The notes under the pieces were generated by a model. The model was not told where the DNA came from and did no database searches. It saw only the letters and a program-made list of their open reading frames with translations. Positions 1 to 8,273 of a stretch of DNA of 64,000 nucleotides are shown here, piece by piece. How positions within the stretch are numbered: position 1 is the stretch's first letter; every line of letters begins with the position of its first letter. Where the stretch lies: contig WQVH01000006.1 in the NCBI GenBank assembly GCA_009781695.1, positions 1-64,000 of the forward strand. Direction: 5' to 3'. This DNA comes from Oscillospiraceae bacterium. Lineage in GTDB: Bacteria; Bacillota; Clostridia; Oscillospirales; Oscillospiraceae. The translations under genes were made by a program, and so were the position numbers.

Positions 1-123
1 CTTTTTCCGCCTGACTTCGTCAAAATATCTTGAAAGACCAGTGGTATTCCTGCAATATTTTTCCTCGCCAGACGAAAAAATCTACCACAATTAAAGTCCA
101 GTTATTTAAAACACGCTACACTA
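1..123 (+). repeat. MITE-like 167-bp element, copy 1 (cut by window start)
   Basis: This stretch matches the right-hand 120-odd bases of the element at 37060-37226 almost base for base and ends in the same inverted terminus (TACACTA at 117-123). The left end lies outside the window. The 30-base core shared by all three copies is at 27-56. There is no coding potential beyond short open frames; the frame that starts inside it at 30 is also found in the copy upstream of rmlB, so it is repeat-derived and not a gene. Confidence 0.85.
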
Positions 124-141
124 AACCACTCGTTTTCAATC

Positions 142-277
142 GCTTCGGAAACCCAGAGATACACACTGAGCTTCCGAAGCTTAAGAACAACCCCGCTCAG
201 AGCCACATGGCCTCGGGCGGGGTTGTTCTTCTTGCGCCCGGCATGGGCGCAAGAAAAGAGCCATCGTCAGGCGATGG
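142..277. other. array of four consecutive perfect hairpins
   Basis: Four inverted repeats lie head to tail between the repeat element and the histidine kinase stop codon. They are GCTTCGGAA/TTCCGAAGC (142-150/172-180), a 14-bp GC-rich stem (183-196/217-230), CTTGCGCCC/GGGCGCAAG (231-239/245-253) and CCATCG/CGATGG (261-266/272-277). On the minus strand they follow the kinase stop codon at 300, so they probably form the 3' end of the two-component operon transcript. The 14-bp stem is the best terminator candidate, but none is followed by a clear T-run. Confidence 0.6.
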
Positions 278-299
278 GGTTCAAGATTGCGCCATCACC

Positions 300-1334
300 C
301 TATACCGGCAAACTGATCTTAAACACCGCACCGCCCTCATCTCTATTGCCTGCGGTGACATGACCGCCTCTTTGCTCCACGATGGACTTGACAATGGACA
401 GCCCAATACCATGATTGCCGTCTTTACCTTTATAAAATCGCTCAAACACATGCGCAATCGCGTCCGGCTCAATACCCGCACCGTCATCGGCTATGCAAAT
501 CTCAATATGCTCAGGTCGCCTATGACATGATAAAATAATCTCAGAAGCTGCATAACGGATGGCATTGGAAATCAAATTATCAATCGCCCGCGAAAGCAAT
601 TCCCCTACACAATCGTACAAAATCGGCGCTTCTTCAAAGTCAAAAGTAAATCGTATCTGCTTCTTCTCTGCCACAGCCTCTTGCCTCATTGCAGATGCCC
701 GAATCAGCTCCGCCAAATCCGCTTCCGCAACCGTATACGCTGTAGTGATATTATCAATCTTAGAAATGCAGAGCAAATCCGTCACCAAATCCGCCAAATT
801 GTCTGTCTCTTGCAAAATCGTCTCACTGGCCGCTTTCGGCTCCATAATGCCAAAAGAAATACCCTCCGCATAACATTTGATCGACATCAGCGGCGTACGC
901 AACTCATGGGACGCATTTTGAAAAAACGCTTTTTGCTGACTATCATACTCACCCAACTGCTTTGCAGATTTATTGAGTGCCATATTCAAGTCCTCCAGCT
1001 CCGTCTCTCTAAAACGAAAATCATTGGGCGTAAATTTTCCCTGCCCGATATCCAGCGCAAACGCTCCAAGCTGCTCTATAGGACGCGTGAGGGAATTAGA
1101 CAGAAAATACGTGACAACCACTGCGACCACAAACATAATCCCCATCAGGATAATTGAAATCGTACCCGCTCTACCGATAAACCCTGATGCCTCTGTAACC
1201 TGCTGCGTCCCCTCATACATCGACACTCTGATGGCCACATTAAAAATGACCGCCGTCAACAAAAACGAAATGAACAACACCGCCGTGAACGCCTTGAGCA
1301 GCTTGGTACGTATCTTAGTCTTCTTTATTTTCAT
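300..1334 (-). CDS. membrane sensor histidine kinase
   Basis: A 344-aa sensor kinase that should autophosphorylate on His and pass phosphate to the response regulator encoded just upstream. Two membrane segments (about residues 13-36 and 55-79) enclose an extracellular loop of only about 20 residues, so the signal is probably sensed in or near the membrane. A HAMP-like linker (about 80-130) leads to the HisKA box HELRTP (His143). The ATPase domain follows with an N-box (DNLISNAIRYA, about 252-262), G1 (DDGAGI), an F-box (FERFYKG) and G2 (GIGLSIVK). The ATG at 1334 was chosen over an upstream ATG at 1370 because GGAG precedes it and homologues begin near here. It overlaps the regulator by 20 bases, indicating translational coupling. 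The ligand cannot be inferred. Confidence 0.88.
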   Translation of the reverse strand: MKIKKTKIRTKLLKAFTAVLFISFLLTAVIFNVAIRVSMYEGTQQVTEASGFIGRAGTISIILMGIMFVVAVVVTYFLSNSLTRPIEQLGAFALDIGQGKFTPNDFRFRETELEDLNMALNKSAKQLGEYDSQQKAFFQNASHELRTPLMSIKCYAEGISFGIMEPKAASETILQETDNLADLVTDLLCISKIDNITTAYTVAEADLAELIRASAMRQEAVAEKKQIRFTFDFEEAPILYDCVGELLSRAIDNLISNAIRYAASEIILSCHRRPEHIEICIADDGAGIEPDAIAHVFERFYKGKDGNHGIGLSIVKSIVEQRGGHVTAGNRDEGGAVFKISLPV

Positions 1335-1740
1335 ATGAAGCTCCGTTTTCAACATGAGCCTGACGCTCAAACTCTATACGCCTAAAAATCGCCTTGATCC
1401 GCATGGTCAGCGCCATAGGACTAAAAGGCTTGACCAAATAATCATCGCTCCCTAAGTCCAAACCGGTCGCATAGTCCAAATCACTATCTCGCGCAGTCAA
1501 CATAATGATTGGCACATGGCTGACCTTGCGCAACGCTTTGCACACCACAAATCCATTTGAACCGGGCATCATCACATCCAAAATCACCAAATCAGCCGGT
1601 TGCTCATTAAACGCCGCAAGAAGCAAATCCCCGGTCTCAAAATCCTCCACAGTATATCCGGCATTTTCTAAAAAAGTCTTAATCGCCAACCGAATCGTTG
1701 TCTCATCATCTGCAATATATATTTTCTTTGCTTCACTCAT
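1315..1740 (-). CDS. receiver-only response regulator
   Basis: A 141-aa protein that is nearly all CheY-like receiver domain. The acidic pocket is Asp11/Asp12, the phosphoacceptor Asp55 (in LVILDVMMPG), switch Thr82 and Lys104 (KPF). The sequence resembles OmpR/PhoB-type receivers, which normally continue into a winged-helix DNA-binding domain of about 100 residues. Here the protein ends after a short polar linker, and the kinase gene starts before its stop codon, leaving no room for an output domain. It may act by protein contact, as a phosphate sink, or be a truncated regulator still translated. The ATG at 1740 has AAGGGGTG upstream; the earlier in-frame ATG at 1770 lies inside the promoter/operator region and was not used. 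Confidence 0.85.
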   Translation of the reverse strand: MSEAKKIYIADDETTIRLAIKTFLENAGYTVEDFETGDLLLAAFNEQPADLVILDVMMPGSNGFVVCKALRKVSHVPIIMLTARDSDLDYATGLDLGSDDYLVKPFSPMALTMRIKAIFRRIEFERQAHVENGASYENKED

Positions 1741-1769
1741 AAGAACACCCCTTTTGCTTTCATAATACA

Positions 1770-1786
1770 TGATTGCTACACAATCA
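1770..1786. promoter_or_regulatory. 17-bp dyad, possible operator of the two-component operon
   Basis: TGATTG-N5-CAATCA forms a perfect inverted repeat whose edge overlaps the -10 box of the minus-strand promoter at 1786-1814 and covers the expected transcription start. This is where a repressor would act. The binding protein is unknown, and the adjacent regulator has no DNA-binding domain to supply it. Confidence 0.35.
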
Positions 1787-1814
1787 TTATACTCGCGCAG
1801 CGATTCAGACGCAA
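1786..1814 (-). promoter_or_regulatory. promoter of the response regulator/kinase operon
   Basis: Reading the minus strand, TTGCGT (1814-1809) is followed after 17 bases by a consensus TATAAT (1791-1786). It lies 46 bases upstream of the regulator start codon. A dyad overlaps the start site. Confidence 0.6.
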
Positions 1815-1925
1815 GCGCACAAATATCATTTTAATTGTAGAAATTCACACAAAAGTATGTTATATTATCATCTCGATCAGTCAAAATAACACATACCACC
1901 AATCCGGCAGAGAGGGCGGCATTTA

Positions 1926-3227
1926 ATGAGCAAATTCGAACCACAATATCAAGAAAAACAACAAACAATTGAGCAACTCGCAAACATGGTACAATCAGGC
2001 TGGAACATGTGCTCTGACATCGGCATCTCCATCCCCTTTGCCATGTACGACGCCATAGGCCGGCGCGTGCAACGCAGCGAAATCAAAGACATCACCATGC
2101 AGAACTTCCTCGACATCGACACCATGCCCTGCTTCGACCACACACTGACTGACAAAATCAGAGGCGTATCATGGTTTTCCGGCGCCCAAGGAAGAAAAGC
2201 CATCAACACCGGAAATGCCGACGTGATGCCCAACTACTTCAGAGACGCACCCTCCCTATTTAGAGACTTCATCGACATTGACGCATATTGCGCCGTCGTC
2301 TCCCCGATGGACAAACATGGCTATTTCAGCACTTGCAACGCAGCCACCGGATTTGCCCAATCACGCAAAGCAAAGCGCATATTCCTGGAAGTCAATAAAA
2401 ACATGCCGCGATCGGCATACACATCATTTATCCACATCTCACAAGTCACCGCACTGTTTGAAAACCACATCCCGCTCGTCACCAGCGCACCGGCAGTAGA
2501 AGACGAAGTGGGTACACGCATCGGAAATTACATCATTGAAGAAATACCCAATGGTGCTACGATACAACTGGGCATCGGCAACATCCCGGACACCGTAGGA
2601 CAACTGCTCAAAAGCAAGCGCAATTTGGGCATACATACCGAGCTCTTTACAGACAGCATGATGGAACTTCTGGAATGCGGCGCTGCAGACAACACGCTCA
2701 AACCCATCCATGAAGGACGCTCTGTGGCCACATTTGTGTTCGGAACAAAGAAACTCTACGACTTTATTGACGATAATCCCGGCATTGAAATGCATACCGT
2801 TGATTATGTAAACAACCCGGCAATCATCGCTCAGCATCCCAATATGATGTCCATAAACTCTGCTGTTGAGGTTGATTTTATGGGGCAAGTATGTGCAGAA
2901 TCCATCGGTTCTCGCCATGTCTCCGGCACAGGCGGCCAAGTTGATTTTGTCCGGGGCGCTGTGCAGTCTCACGGCGGCAAGAGCTTTATTGCCTTTTCCG
3001 CTACCGCATCGGGAGGCACGATCAGCAGAATCTCATCGGTGCTCAAATCAGGCGCTGTTGTCACCACGAGCAAGAACGATGTAGACATTATTGTCACCGA
3101 ATACGGTATTGCCAAACTGCGCGGCAAGTCTGTATATCAGAGAGCGAAAGCGCTCATTGCAATCGCCCATCCGCAGTTCCGGGATGAGCTTACATTTCAG
3201 GCGCGTAAGCTTAACATTATTGTCTAG
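1926..3227 (+). CDS. acetyl-CoA hydrolase/transferase family CoA-transferase (4-hydroxybutyrate or butyryl-CoA:acetate type)
   Basis: A 433-aa enzyme of the class I CoA-transferase family, which moves CoA between carboxylic acids in fermentation. Length and layout fit clostridial 4-hydroxybutyrate CoA-transferase (AbfT/Cat2) and butyryl-CoA:acetate CoA-transferase. The conserved GIHTELFTD segment holds Glu239, matching the catalytic Glu known from the 4-hydroxybutyrate enzyme. Other conserved stretches are QLGIGNIPD (about 214-222), VSGTGGQVDFVRGA and the C-terminal TEYGIAKLRG. ATG at 1926 follows GAGAGGGCGG. It is divergent from the two-component genes and convergent with the next gene, overlapping its 3' end by 11 bases. 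Substrate cannot be settled from sequence alone; no butyrate or aminobutyrate pathway genes are adjacent. Confidence 0.85.
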   Translation: MSKFEPQYQEKQQTIEQLANMVQSGWNMCSDIGISIPFAMYDAIGRRVQRSEIKDITMQNFLDIDTMPCFDHTLTDKIRGVSWFSGAQGRKAINTGNADVMPNYFRDAPSLFRDFIDIDAYCAVVSPMDKHGYFSTCNAATGFAQSRKAKRIFLEVNKNMPRSAYTSFIHISQVTALFENHIPLVTSAPAVEDEVGTRIGNYIIEEIPNGATIQLGIGNIPDTVGQLLKSKRNLGIHTELFTDSMMELLECGAADNTLKPIHEGRSVATFVFGTKKLYDFIDDNPGIEMHTVDYVNNPAIIAQHPNMMSINSAVEVDFMGQVCAESIGSRHVSGTGGQVDFVRGAVQSHGGKSFIAFSATASGGTISRISSVLKSGAVVTTSKNDVDIIVTEYGIAKLRGKSVYQRAKALIAIAHPQFRDELTFQARKLNIIV

Positions 3228-4776
3228 CTCGCACAATCCATGACTTCCCGCCGCGCTTTGTCACATCCTGCATCTGAATGCCGAGTTCCTCCGCTAATAT
3301 CTCGGTCACTTTAGACGCACAATACCCACCTTGACAGCGCCCGCTGTCTGTACCGGCTCTGCGCTTCACCCCATCTAAGGTAACTGCACCCGGTGATCGC
3401 CTGATCGCTGATAGCACCTCGCCTTTTGTAATCCCTCGGCAACGACAGACCACTTGACCATATTCCGGCTGACGCTCAATAAGCGCCTGCCGCGCTTGCA
3501 GATCCAACGCATCTGTTCTGATCGGCGGTTGCCTTATCGGATCAAAACTCATATTCGGCGCAGCACCAAGCTGCGCCGCTATTTTTTCGGCTACATACAA
3601 CCCAAGCTCATTGCTGCAAGTCAGCCCCGGTGTCTTAATCCCCACCAAACTGATCACCATCCCATCATCTGATGCGACAATGCAAAAATCCCCGATGCTC
3701 TTACCATCATCCACCCAGACTCCATTTTCGTCTTGTTCTTGCCCTTGCGGATTGGGTCTTATCGCACCAAACGAGCTGATGACCTGCGCCATAGGCAGCG
3801 AGGGAATCACCTCATCTACAAGCTCCCGCAGCAACTCAAGCCCCTCTTGTGCCGTCTCAAATCCTTCATAGATTAAGCCCCGCCCTGCTCTAGCACCCTC
3901 AGAAGCGCATCCGCAGACCGAAGATGCTATTTCCGACATGGATGGGACAAATTCCCGCTCTGTCGGCCCGACAAGAATATTCCCATCCACTGTCGGAACC
4001 AGGGTAAGTCCCTTCCCCCGCTCCTCAGGCTCATGAAAAATCACATGCCTTATATGCCCCTGAACCTTGGTATCCAAGACAAAATAATCCCCTGCGGTCG
4101 GCACGATCTTCACCACAGGATCATGTATTAAATTCAAAACACGATCGGCTGACATCCCCGCACAATTTACGATCGCCTTTGCAGTAAAAACACCTTGCGT
4201 TGTATCGACCCTAAATTGAGATTGCACCCGCTCGATTCCGGTAACTTCCGTACTCAGAAAAATCTCCGCACCATTTTTGACCGCATTTTCTGCTGCCGCA
4301 AAGCAAAGCTCCCACGGCATCATTGTGCCGGTCTCAGGGATAAAAAGACCGGCACATACTTTTGACGAAATATTCGGCTCTAATGCAAGCACCTCATCTT
4401 TCGTCAGCATCTTCATGCCTCGGACACCATTTTTCATACCTTGCTCAAATTTCTTAGAAAGCACTGCATTGCCGCGCGCACCAAATGAAATCATGATTGA
4501 GCCGCATTGCACATAGCGCACACCAAGTGCATCGCACAACTCCGAAAATGATTGCGAAGCGCTGACACAAAGCGCTGTCTTGAGCGAACCGGGCTTGGTA
4601 TCACAGCCGCTATATACAATGGCTGTGTTGGCCTTGCTGATTCCGGTGCAGAGATCTTCGCATTTTTCCAAAAGCGCCACTTTTAAATTATACCGCATGA
4701 GATTTCGGGCCGCAAAACTCCCCAAAATCCCTCCACCGATCACCAATACATCAAAGTTTTTTTCATTCATCATCAT
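3217..4776 (-). CDS. FAD-dependent oxidoreductase, GlpA/LhgO-like, with C-terminal Fe-S (BFD-like) domain
   Basis: A 519-aa flavoprotein. The N-terminus has the dinucleotide-binding motif GGGILGS (14-20), followed by a DAO-type FAD oxidoreductase fold resembling anaerobic glycerol-3-phosphate dehydrogenase GlpA and 2-hydroxyglutarate oxidases. The C-terminus carries four cysteines in the BFD-like pattern (CRC at 444-446, then Cys481 and Cys486), as in GlpA, where a [2Fe-2S] cluster is expected to pass electrons onward. No glpB or glpC partner is adjacent, so glycerol-3-phosphate is only one candidate substrate. Three ATG codons stand in tandem; AAGGTG upstream favours the second or third (4773 or 4770). 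The two MoeA-family genes lie 17 bases upstream in the same direction. Confidence 0.75.
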   Translation of the reverse strand: MMMNEKNFDVLVIGGGILGSFAARNLMRYNLKVALLEKCEDLCTGISKANTAIVYSGCDTKPGSLKTALCVSASQSFSELCDALGVRYVQCGSIMISFGARGNAVLSKKFEQGMKNGVRGMKMLTKDEVLALEPNISSKVCAGLFIPETGTMMPWELCFAAAENAVKNGAEIFLSTEVTGIERVQSQFRVDTTQGVFTAKAIVNCAGMSADRVLNLIHDPVVKIVPTAGDYFVLDTKVQGHIRHVIFHEPEERGKGLTLVPTVDGNILVGPTEREFVPSMSEIASSVCGCASEGARAGRGLIYEGFETAQEGLELLRELVDEVIPSLPMAQVISSFGAIRPNPQGQEQDENGVWVDDGKSIGDFCIVASDDGMVISLVGIKTPGLTCSNELGLYVAEKIAAQLGAAPNMSFDPIRQPPIRTDALDLQARQALIERQPEYGQVVCRCRGITKGEVLSAIRRSPGAVTLDGVKRRAGTDSGRCQGGYCASKVTEILAEELGIQMQDVTKRGGKSWIVRARQ

Positions 4777-4793
4777 ACACCTTACGGTAATAT

Positions 4794-6725
4794 TTAAAAC
4801 ACCTCCCGGACAACACCCGGACTATCTAACTCATACCCCCCCAGCACATCAATCCGCGCACAAAACTCATCTGACCCTAACACCTCCAACATCTTTTGCA
4901 CCATGGGAAGCCCCCATGAATGCTCAGGTATGAGCAAATCATACTGCTCCTGACAGATCGGAATAAAATCAAGACCATACAACTTCGCCGCCGAAAACAC
5001 ACCCAACCCCGCATCCGCCGAACCTGCCGCAATGAGCGCCGCTACAGAAGTATGCGTAAACTCTTCCCTATCATACCCATAAATAAGCGTTGTATCGAGA
5101 CCGTCTTTATTGCAAAGATAATCGATGAGAATTCTCGTTCCCGAACCTTTTTGCCTGTTGATATAACGCAAACCGCCCTGCGCAAGATCGGCGATCTGCG
5201 CAATGCGCTTCGGATTGCCCTTCTGTGTGATGATGCCCTGTGTGCGCTTGACACACTGCACAAGCCTTGCCCCGCTCTTGGGCAGAAGCTTCTGTATAAA
5301 AGAACGATTATACTCCCCTGTCTCCGTGTTGAGCAAATGCGTACCCGCAACATGCGCCTCTTCACGGCGAATCGCCAGAAGCCCCCCCATGCTACCCACA
5401 TGCGCCGAACCCAATGAAACATCCCCATACCGCACACGCAGAAGTTCCGCCAGCTCATCAAGCAGCGGATCATGACTGCCAATCACCACCAAGCTTTGCT
5501 TGAGTTCTTCCGCACTGCGCAGGAGTCTGACATTGATATTGACACCGCTTTCGTAACCCTCAACCCCCTGCGGCACCTCGACAATACCATCGGCTTTCAT
5601 AAACGAAGTCACCACACCGCTGCCTCTACTGAGCGGCGATGCAATCAGACGCGATCCGACATAACCCATCCGAACGCGCACGAATTCCCGATACTTGAGT
5701 GTCGAGACGACCGCCTTTGACAACACTGCCTCCATATACCTGTCAGGCTCAGAGATGCTTTTGTTTAGAAACTCTACAATCGGGCGCAGGAGCTGTTCGA
5801 TAACGATGATACCCGAAACAGGATAACCCGGCACACCCAAGACAGGCTTTGCGCCGCAATAACCGAGTATTGCAGGCTTTCCGGGTTTTATGGCCAAACC
5901 ATGATACAACACCGTACCAACAGCCGCAATGGCCTCGGCAGCGAAGTCTTCGCTCCCTGCGGATGATCCGGCATTGAGTATCACGATGTCACATTCGGAA
6001 ATCGCCAGCTTCAGTGTCGCAATGATCTGCTCCAGCTGATCCGGCACGATGGGATACACTTTGGTTTCTGCGCCCCAATTGCTCAGCATGGCAGAGAAAA
6101 TGGACGAGTTAAATTCTAATATATCCCCTGCTCCGGGATTTGAGGTCGGCGGCACAATTTCATCCCCCGTCGGAATGATGCCGACTACCGGACGTTTGAT
6201 GACAGATATCTCGGTGACACCACCGGCAATCATGGCCCCCAACGCCGATGGGGTGATCGCAGCATAAGACAATGCTATGATTTCACCCGCGCAAATATCC
6301 TCACCGATCTGCCTGATATGCTGCCATGGTGCAGCCGCCTCATAGAGCTTGACCGTGCCGTTTCCATCGTCCGTTTCAATAATATCTTCTATCATGACAA
6401 CACAATCACAACCCTCAGGAAGCGGATCACCGGTATTGAGACGCTGATATTGATCTGCTGCCAACAACGCCGGAGTGGTCTCACTGGCACCGAATGTAAG
6501 CTTGGCCTCTAAAGCAATACCATCCATGGCACTTGCATTGTAGTGTGGTGCACAGATTTGCGCATACACCGGCTGCGCAGTAGTTCTCCCGGCGGCTTTT
6601 ATCACTGGGATTACCTCTGATTTATATACCATGCCATTGTGCATGAGCGTCTGCAAATAGTCCTGTTTTGCCTTTTCAAGCGCAATATTTGTTAAATACT
6701 TAAATGACAATGCACTTCTCTCCAT
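4794..6725 (-). CDS. MoeA-family molybdopterin protein fused to a periplasmic-binding-like domain
   Basis: A 643-aa two-part protein. Residues 1 to about 400 are MoeA-like (molybdate insertion into adenylated molybdopterin): SAMDG (65-69), TGDEI (186-190), NAGSSAG (251-257) and a KPGKPAILG segment. From about residue 420 onward it resembles the PBP-like domain (PF12727 type) found fused to MoeA or to ModE-like regulators, which may bind molybdate or a cofactor ligand. This fused form is common in anaerobes. The start at 6725 has only a weak GGA upstream. It lies 33 bases after the second MoeA gene and is probably co-transcribed with it. No moaA, moaC or mog gene is in the window. Confidence 0.85.
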   Translation of the reverse strand: MERSALSFKYLTNIALEKAKQDYLQTLMHNGMVYKSEVIPVIKAAGRTTAQPVYAQICAPHYNASAMDGIALEAKLTFGASETTPALLAADQYQRLNTGDPLPEGCDCVVMIEDIIETDDGNGTVKLYEAAAPWQHIRQIGEDICAGEIIALSYAAITPSALGAMIAGGVTEISVIKRPVVGIIPTGDEIVPPTSNPGAGDILEFNSSIFSAMLSNWGAETKVYPIVPDQLEQIIATLKLAISECDIVILNAGSSAGSEDFAAEAIAAVGTVLYHGLAIKPGKPAILGYCGAKPVLGVPGYPVSGIIVIEQLLRPIVEFLNKSISEPDRYMEAVLSKAVVSTLKYREFVRVRMGYVGSRLIASPLSRGSGVVTSFMKADGIVEVPQGVEGYESGVNINVRLLRSAEELKQSLVVIGSHDPLLDELAELLRVRYGDVSLGSAHVGSMGGLLAIRREEAHVAGTHLLNTETGEYNRSFIQKLLPKSGARLVQCVKRTQGIITQKGNPKRIAQIADLAQGGLRYINRQKGSGTRILIDYLCNKDGLDTTLIYGYDREEFTHTSVAALIAAGSADAGLGVFSAAKLYGLDFIPICQEQYDLLIPEHSWGLPMVQKMLEVLGSDEFCARIDVLGGYELDSPGVVREVF

Positions 6726-6758
6726 TCCAGCATAATTTGAAAACTCGCAATGGTTAAG

Positions 6759-7964
6759 TTACCAATAGATCACCTCTACCATCGCCCCCTTAGACACACC
6801 CTCACGATCACGCGGTATACAGATATATCCGTCAGAATAAGCAAGACTCGAAATAAGCCCGGACTTCCCTTTGAGCGGCACAGCAACACCCGCTTGACCT
6901 ACACGCACCGCCACATACTCTGCCCTGCCATGGTTGGCCGATATCGCCTCACCGATTGCAAAAAAAGCCGTGTTCCGCCGCACATCCGCACCCATAAGAC
7001 CCGCAATGAGCGGCCGAACAAACAACTCGGTCACAAAGTATGCCGCCACAGGATGCCCGGGCAGTCCAAAGACCGGAATCTCATGGATACTTCCAAAAAT
7101 AGTCGGCTTACCCGGCTTCATGGCAATACCGTGAAATATCAGTGTCCCATGCGTTTGTATAATTTTTGCCGTCATATCTCTCACCCCGGCAGACGACCCG
7201 CCGGATATGAGCACCACATCACACTCTGTTACAGCGCAAGTCACCGCCTGACTCAACGCTTGCGCTTCATCCCGGACGATACCATAATTTCGAGGCTGAG
7301 CGCCGCATTTTAAAATGGCAGCCATGAGCATGGGTGTGTTTACATCTCTGATTTGCCCTCTGCCGGGTGTCTGCGCTGAATCCACAAGTTCATCTCCGGT
7401 CGAAATAATCCCAACCACCGGCTTGTGCATCACACACACTTCCGTCTTGCCCAGCGCCGATAACAGTCCGATATCATATGCATCAAGCACCGTACCGGCT
7501 TTTAAAATCAAGTCTCCGGGAGATACATCATCACCTTTAAATATGATATTGTTCCCGGGCGCAACCGGACGCAGGATGCCGATCAGCCCATCCCCATATA
7601 CTTCAACATGCTCTACCATCACCACCGCATCAGCGCCTTCCGGCAGATCACCGCCGGTCGAAACCGCAATACAGGTCAGAGGCTTTAAGCTTCCATGTGC
7701 AGCTTCACCCATCAGGATTTCCCCTTCGAGTTCAAGGACTGCGGGTATTGATGCAGAACATCCAAAAGTGTCGGAAGCGATCACCGCATACCCATCCACC
7801 GTGGAACGATCAAATCCCGGAACATATTCATCGGCAATCACATCCGCGCCAAGTATCCGCCCCAGAGCAGATTGTGTCTCAATGCGCACAATGCCGGTTC
7901 TTTTATCTTGATAGATACTTCTGATCGTCGCAGAAGCGTCCTCCGGCGTCTTTACAGTTAACAA
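6759..7964 (-). CDS. moeA: molybdopterin molybdenumtransferase MoeA
   Basis: A 401-aa single-domain-set MoeA, close to the usual length of about 400. It carries the STVDGYAV segment (54-61), STGDELVDS (188-196), SGGSSAG (254-260) and KPGKPTIFG, all typical of MoeA, which inserts molybdenum into molybdopterin-AMP. The start is a TTG at 7964: AGAGGTGG ends 6 bases before it, and no better ATG lies nearby. Having two MoeA paralogues side by side is typical of organisms that make more than one form of the cofactor. The upstream region 7965-8053 was inspected for a Moco riboswitch-like fold and nothing convincing was seen. Confidence 0.9.
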   Translation of the reverse strand: MLTVKTPEDASATIRSIYQDKRTGIVRIETQSALGRILGADVIADEYVPGFDRSTVDGYAVIASDTFGCSASIPAVLELEGEILMGEAAHGSLKPLTCIAVSTGGDLPEGADAVVMVEHVEVYGDGLIGILRPVAPGNNIIFKGDDVSPGDLILKAGTVLDAYDIGLLSALGKTEVCVMHKPVVGIISTGDELVDSAQTPGRGQIRDVNTPMLMAAILKCGAQPRNYGIVRDEAQALSQAVTCAVTECDVVLISGGSSAGVRDMTAKIIQTHGTLIFHGIAMKPGKPTIFGSIHEIPVFGLPGHPVAAYFVTELFVRPLIAGLMGADVRRNTAFFAIGEAISANHGRAEYVAVRVGQAGVAVPLKGKSGLISSLAYSDGYICIPRDREGVSKGAMVEVIYW

Positions 7965-8031
7965 AATCGACCACCTCTACCTTATATTAACATTTTATTT
8001 TCGAAATTCAATGCTTTTTTACTCCGGTAAG

Positions 8032-8060
8032 TTGACAATTGCAAGCGCAAGCACTAGTAT
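8032..8060 (+). promoter_or_regulatory. promoter whose -10 lies in the repeat terminus
   Basis: TTGACA (8032-8037), a 17-base spacer and TAGTAT (8055-8060) would drive the SLH gene at 8274 across the repeat element. The -35 box lies outside the element; the -10 box lies in its terminal inverted repeat. A weaker choice of -10 (TATAGT) gives a 20-base spacer. Confidence 0.4.
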
Positions 8061-8220
8061 AGTGTATACGAAATAACCGGATATAGATTGCGCGGTATTT
8101 TTTCGTCAGGCAAGGCGAAAAATTGCAGGAATACCACTGGTCTTTCAAGATTTTTCAACACAGCATGGCGGGAAAAGACCGCACAAGATATGACCAGTTA
8201 TTTTATATACGCTATACCAG
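8054..8220 (-). repeat. MITE-like 167-bp element, copy 2 (full, inverted)
   Basis: A full copy in the opposite orientation to the one at 37060-37226 and exactly the same length. Its ends form an imperfect inverted repeat of about 25 bases (CTAGTATAGTGTATAC... against CTGGTATAGCGTATAT...). It differs from the other copies at many positions in the arms, but the core at 8122-8151 is identical. No target-site duplication could be recognised. It occupies most of the 309-bp gap between moeA and the SLH gene. Confidence 0.85.
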
Positions 8221-8273
8221 TATAGTGTCAATAGATTTGAGCGACATGCTTTAGATCTGGGGAGGGGTACTTC

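Noticed and set aside
30..530. Open frame of 166 codons across the repeat, hairpins and the end of the kinase gene
   Set aside because: Its first 31 residues are repeat-derived and recur upstream of rmlB; the rest is antisense to the kinase. No ribosome site.
1835..1866. TTGTAG and TATATT as promoter of the CoA-transferase
   Set aside because: The spacer is 20 bases and no alternative pairing gives a good -35 box.
2439..2972. 177-codon open frame antisense to the CoA-transferase
   Set aside because: The opposite strand encodes a full-length conserved enzyme; this is a codon-bias shadow.
7965..8053. Possible molybdenum-cofactor riboswitch before moeA
   Set aside because: The leader is short, AT-rich and shows no multi-stem structure; AGGTGG and a TTG start follow directly.
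8054..8228. Direct repeat AGTATAGTGT at 8056-8065 and 8219-8228 as a target-site duplication
   Set aside because: The left copy lies inside the terminal inverted repeat that is shared with the other element copies, so it belongs to the element and is not duplicated target DNA.
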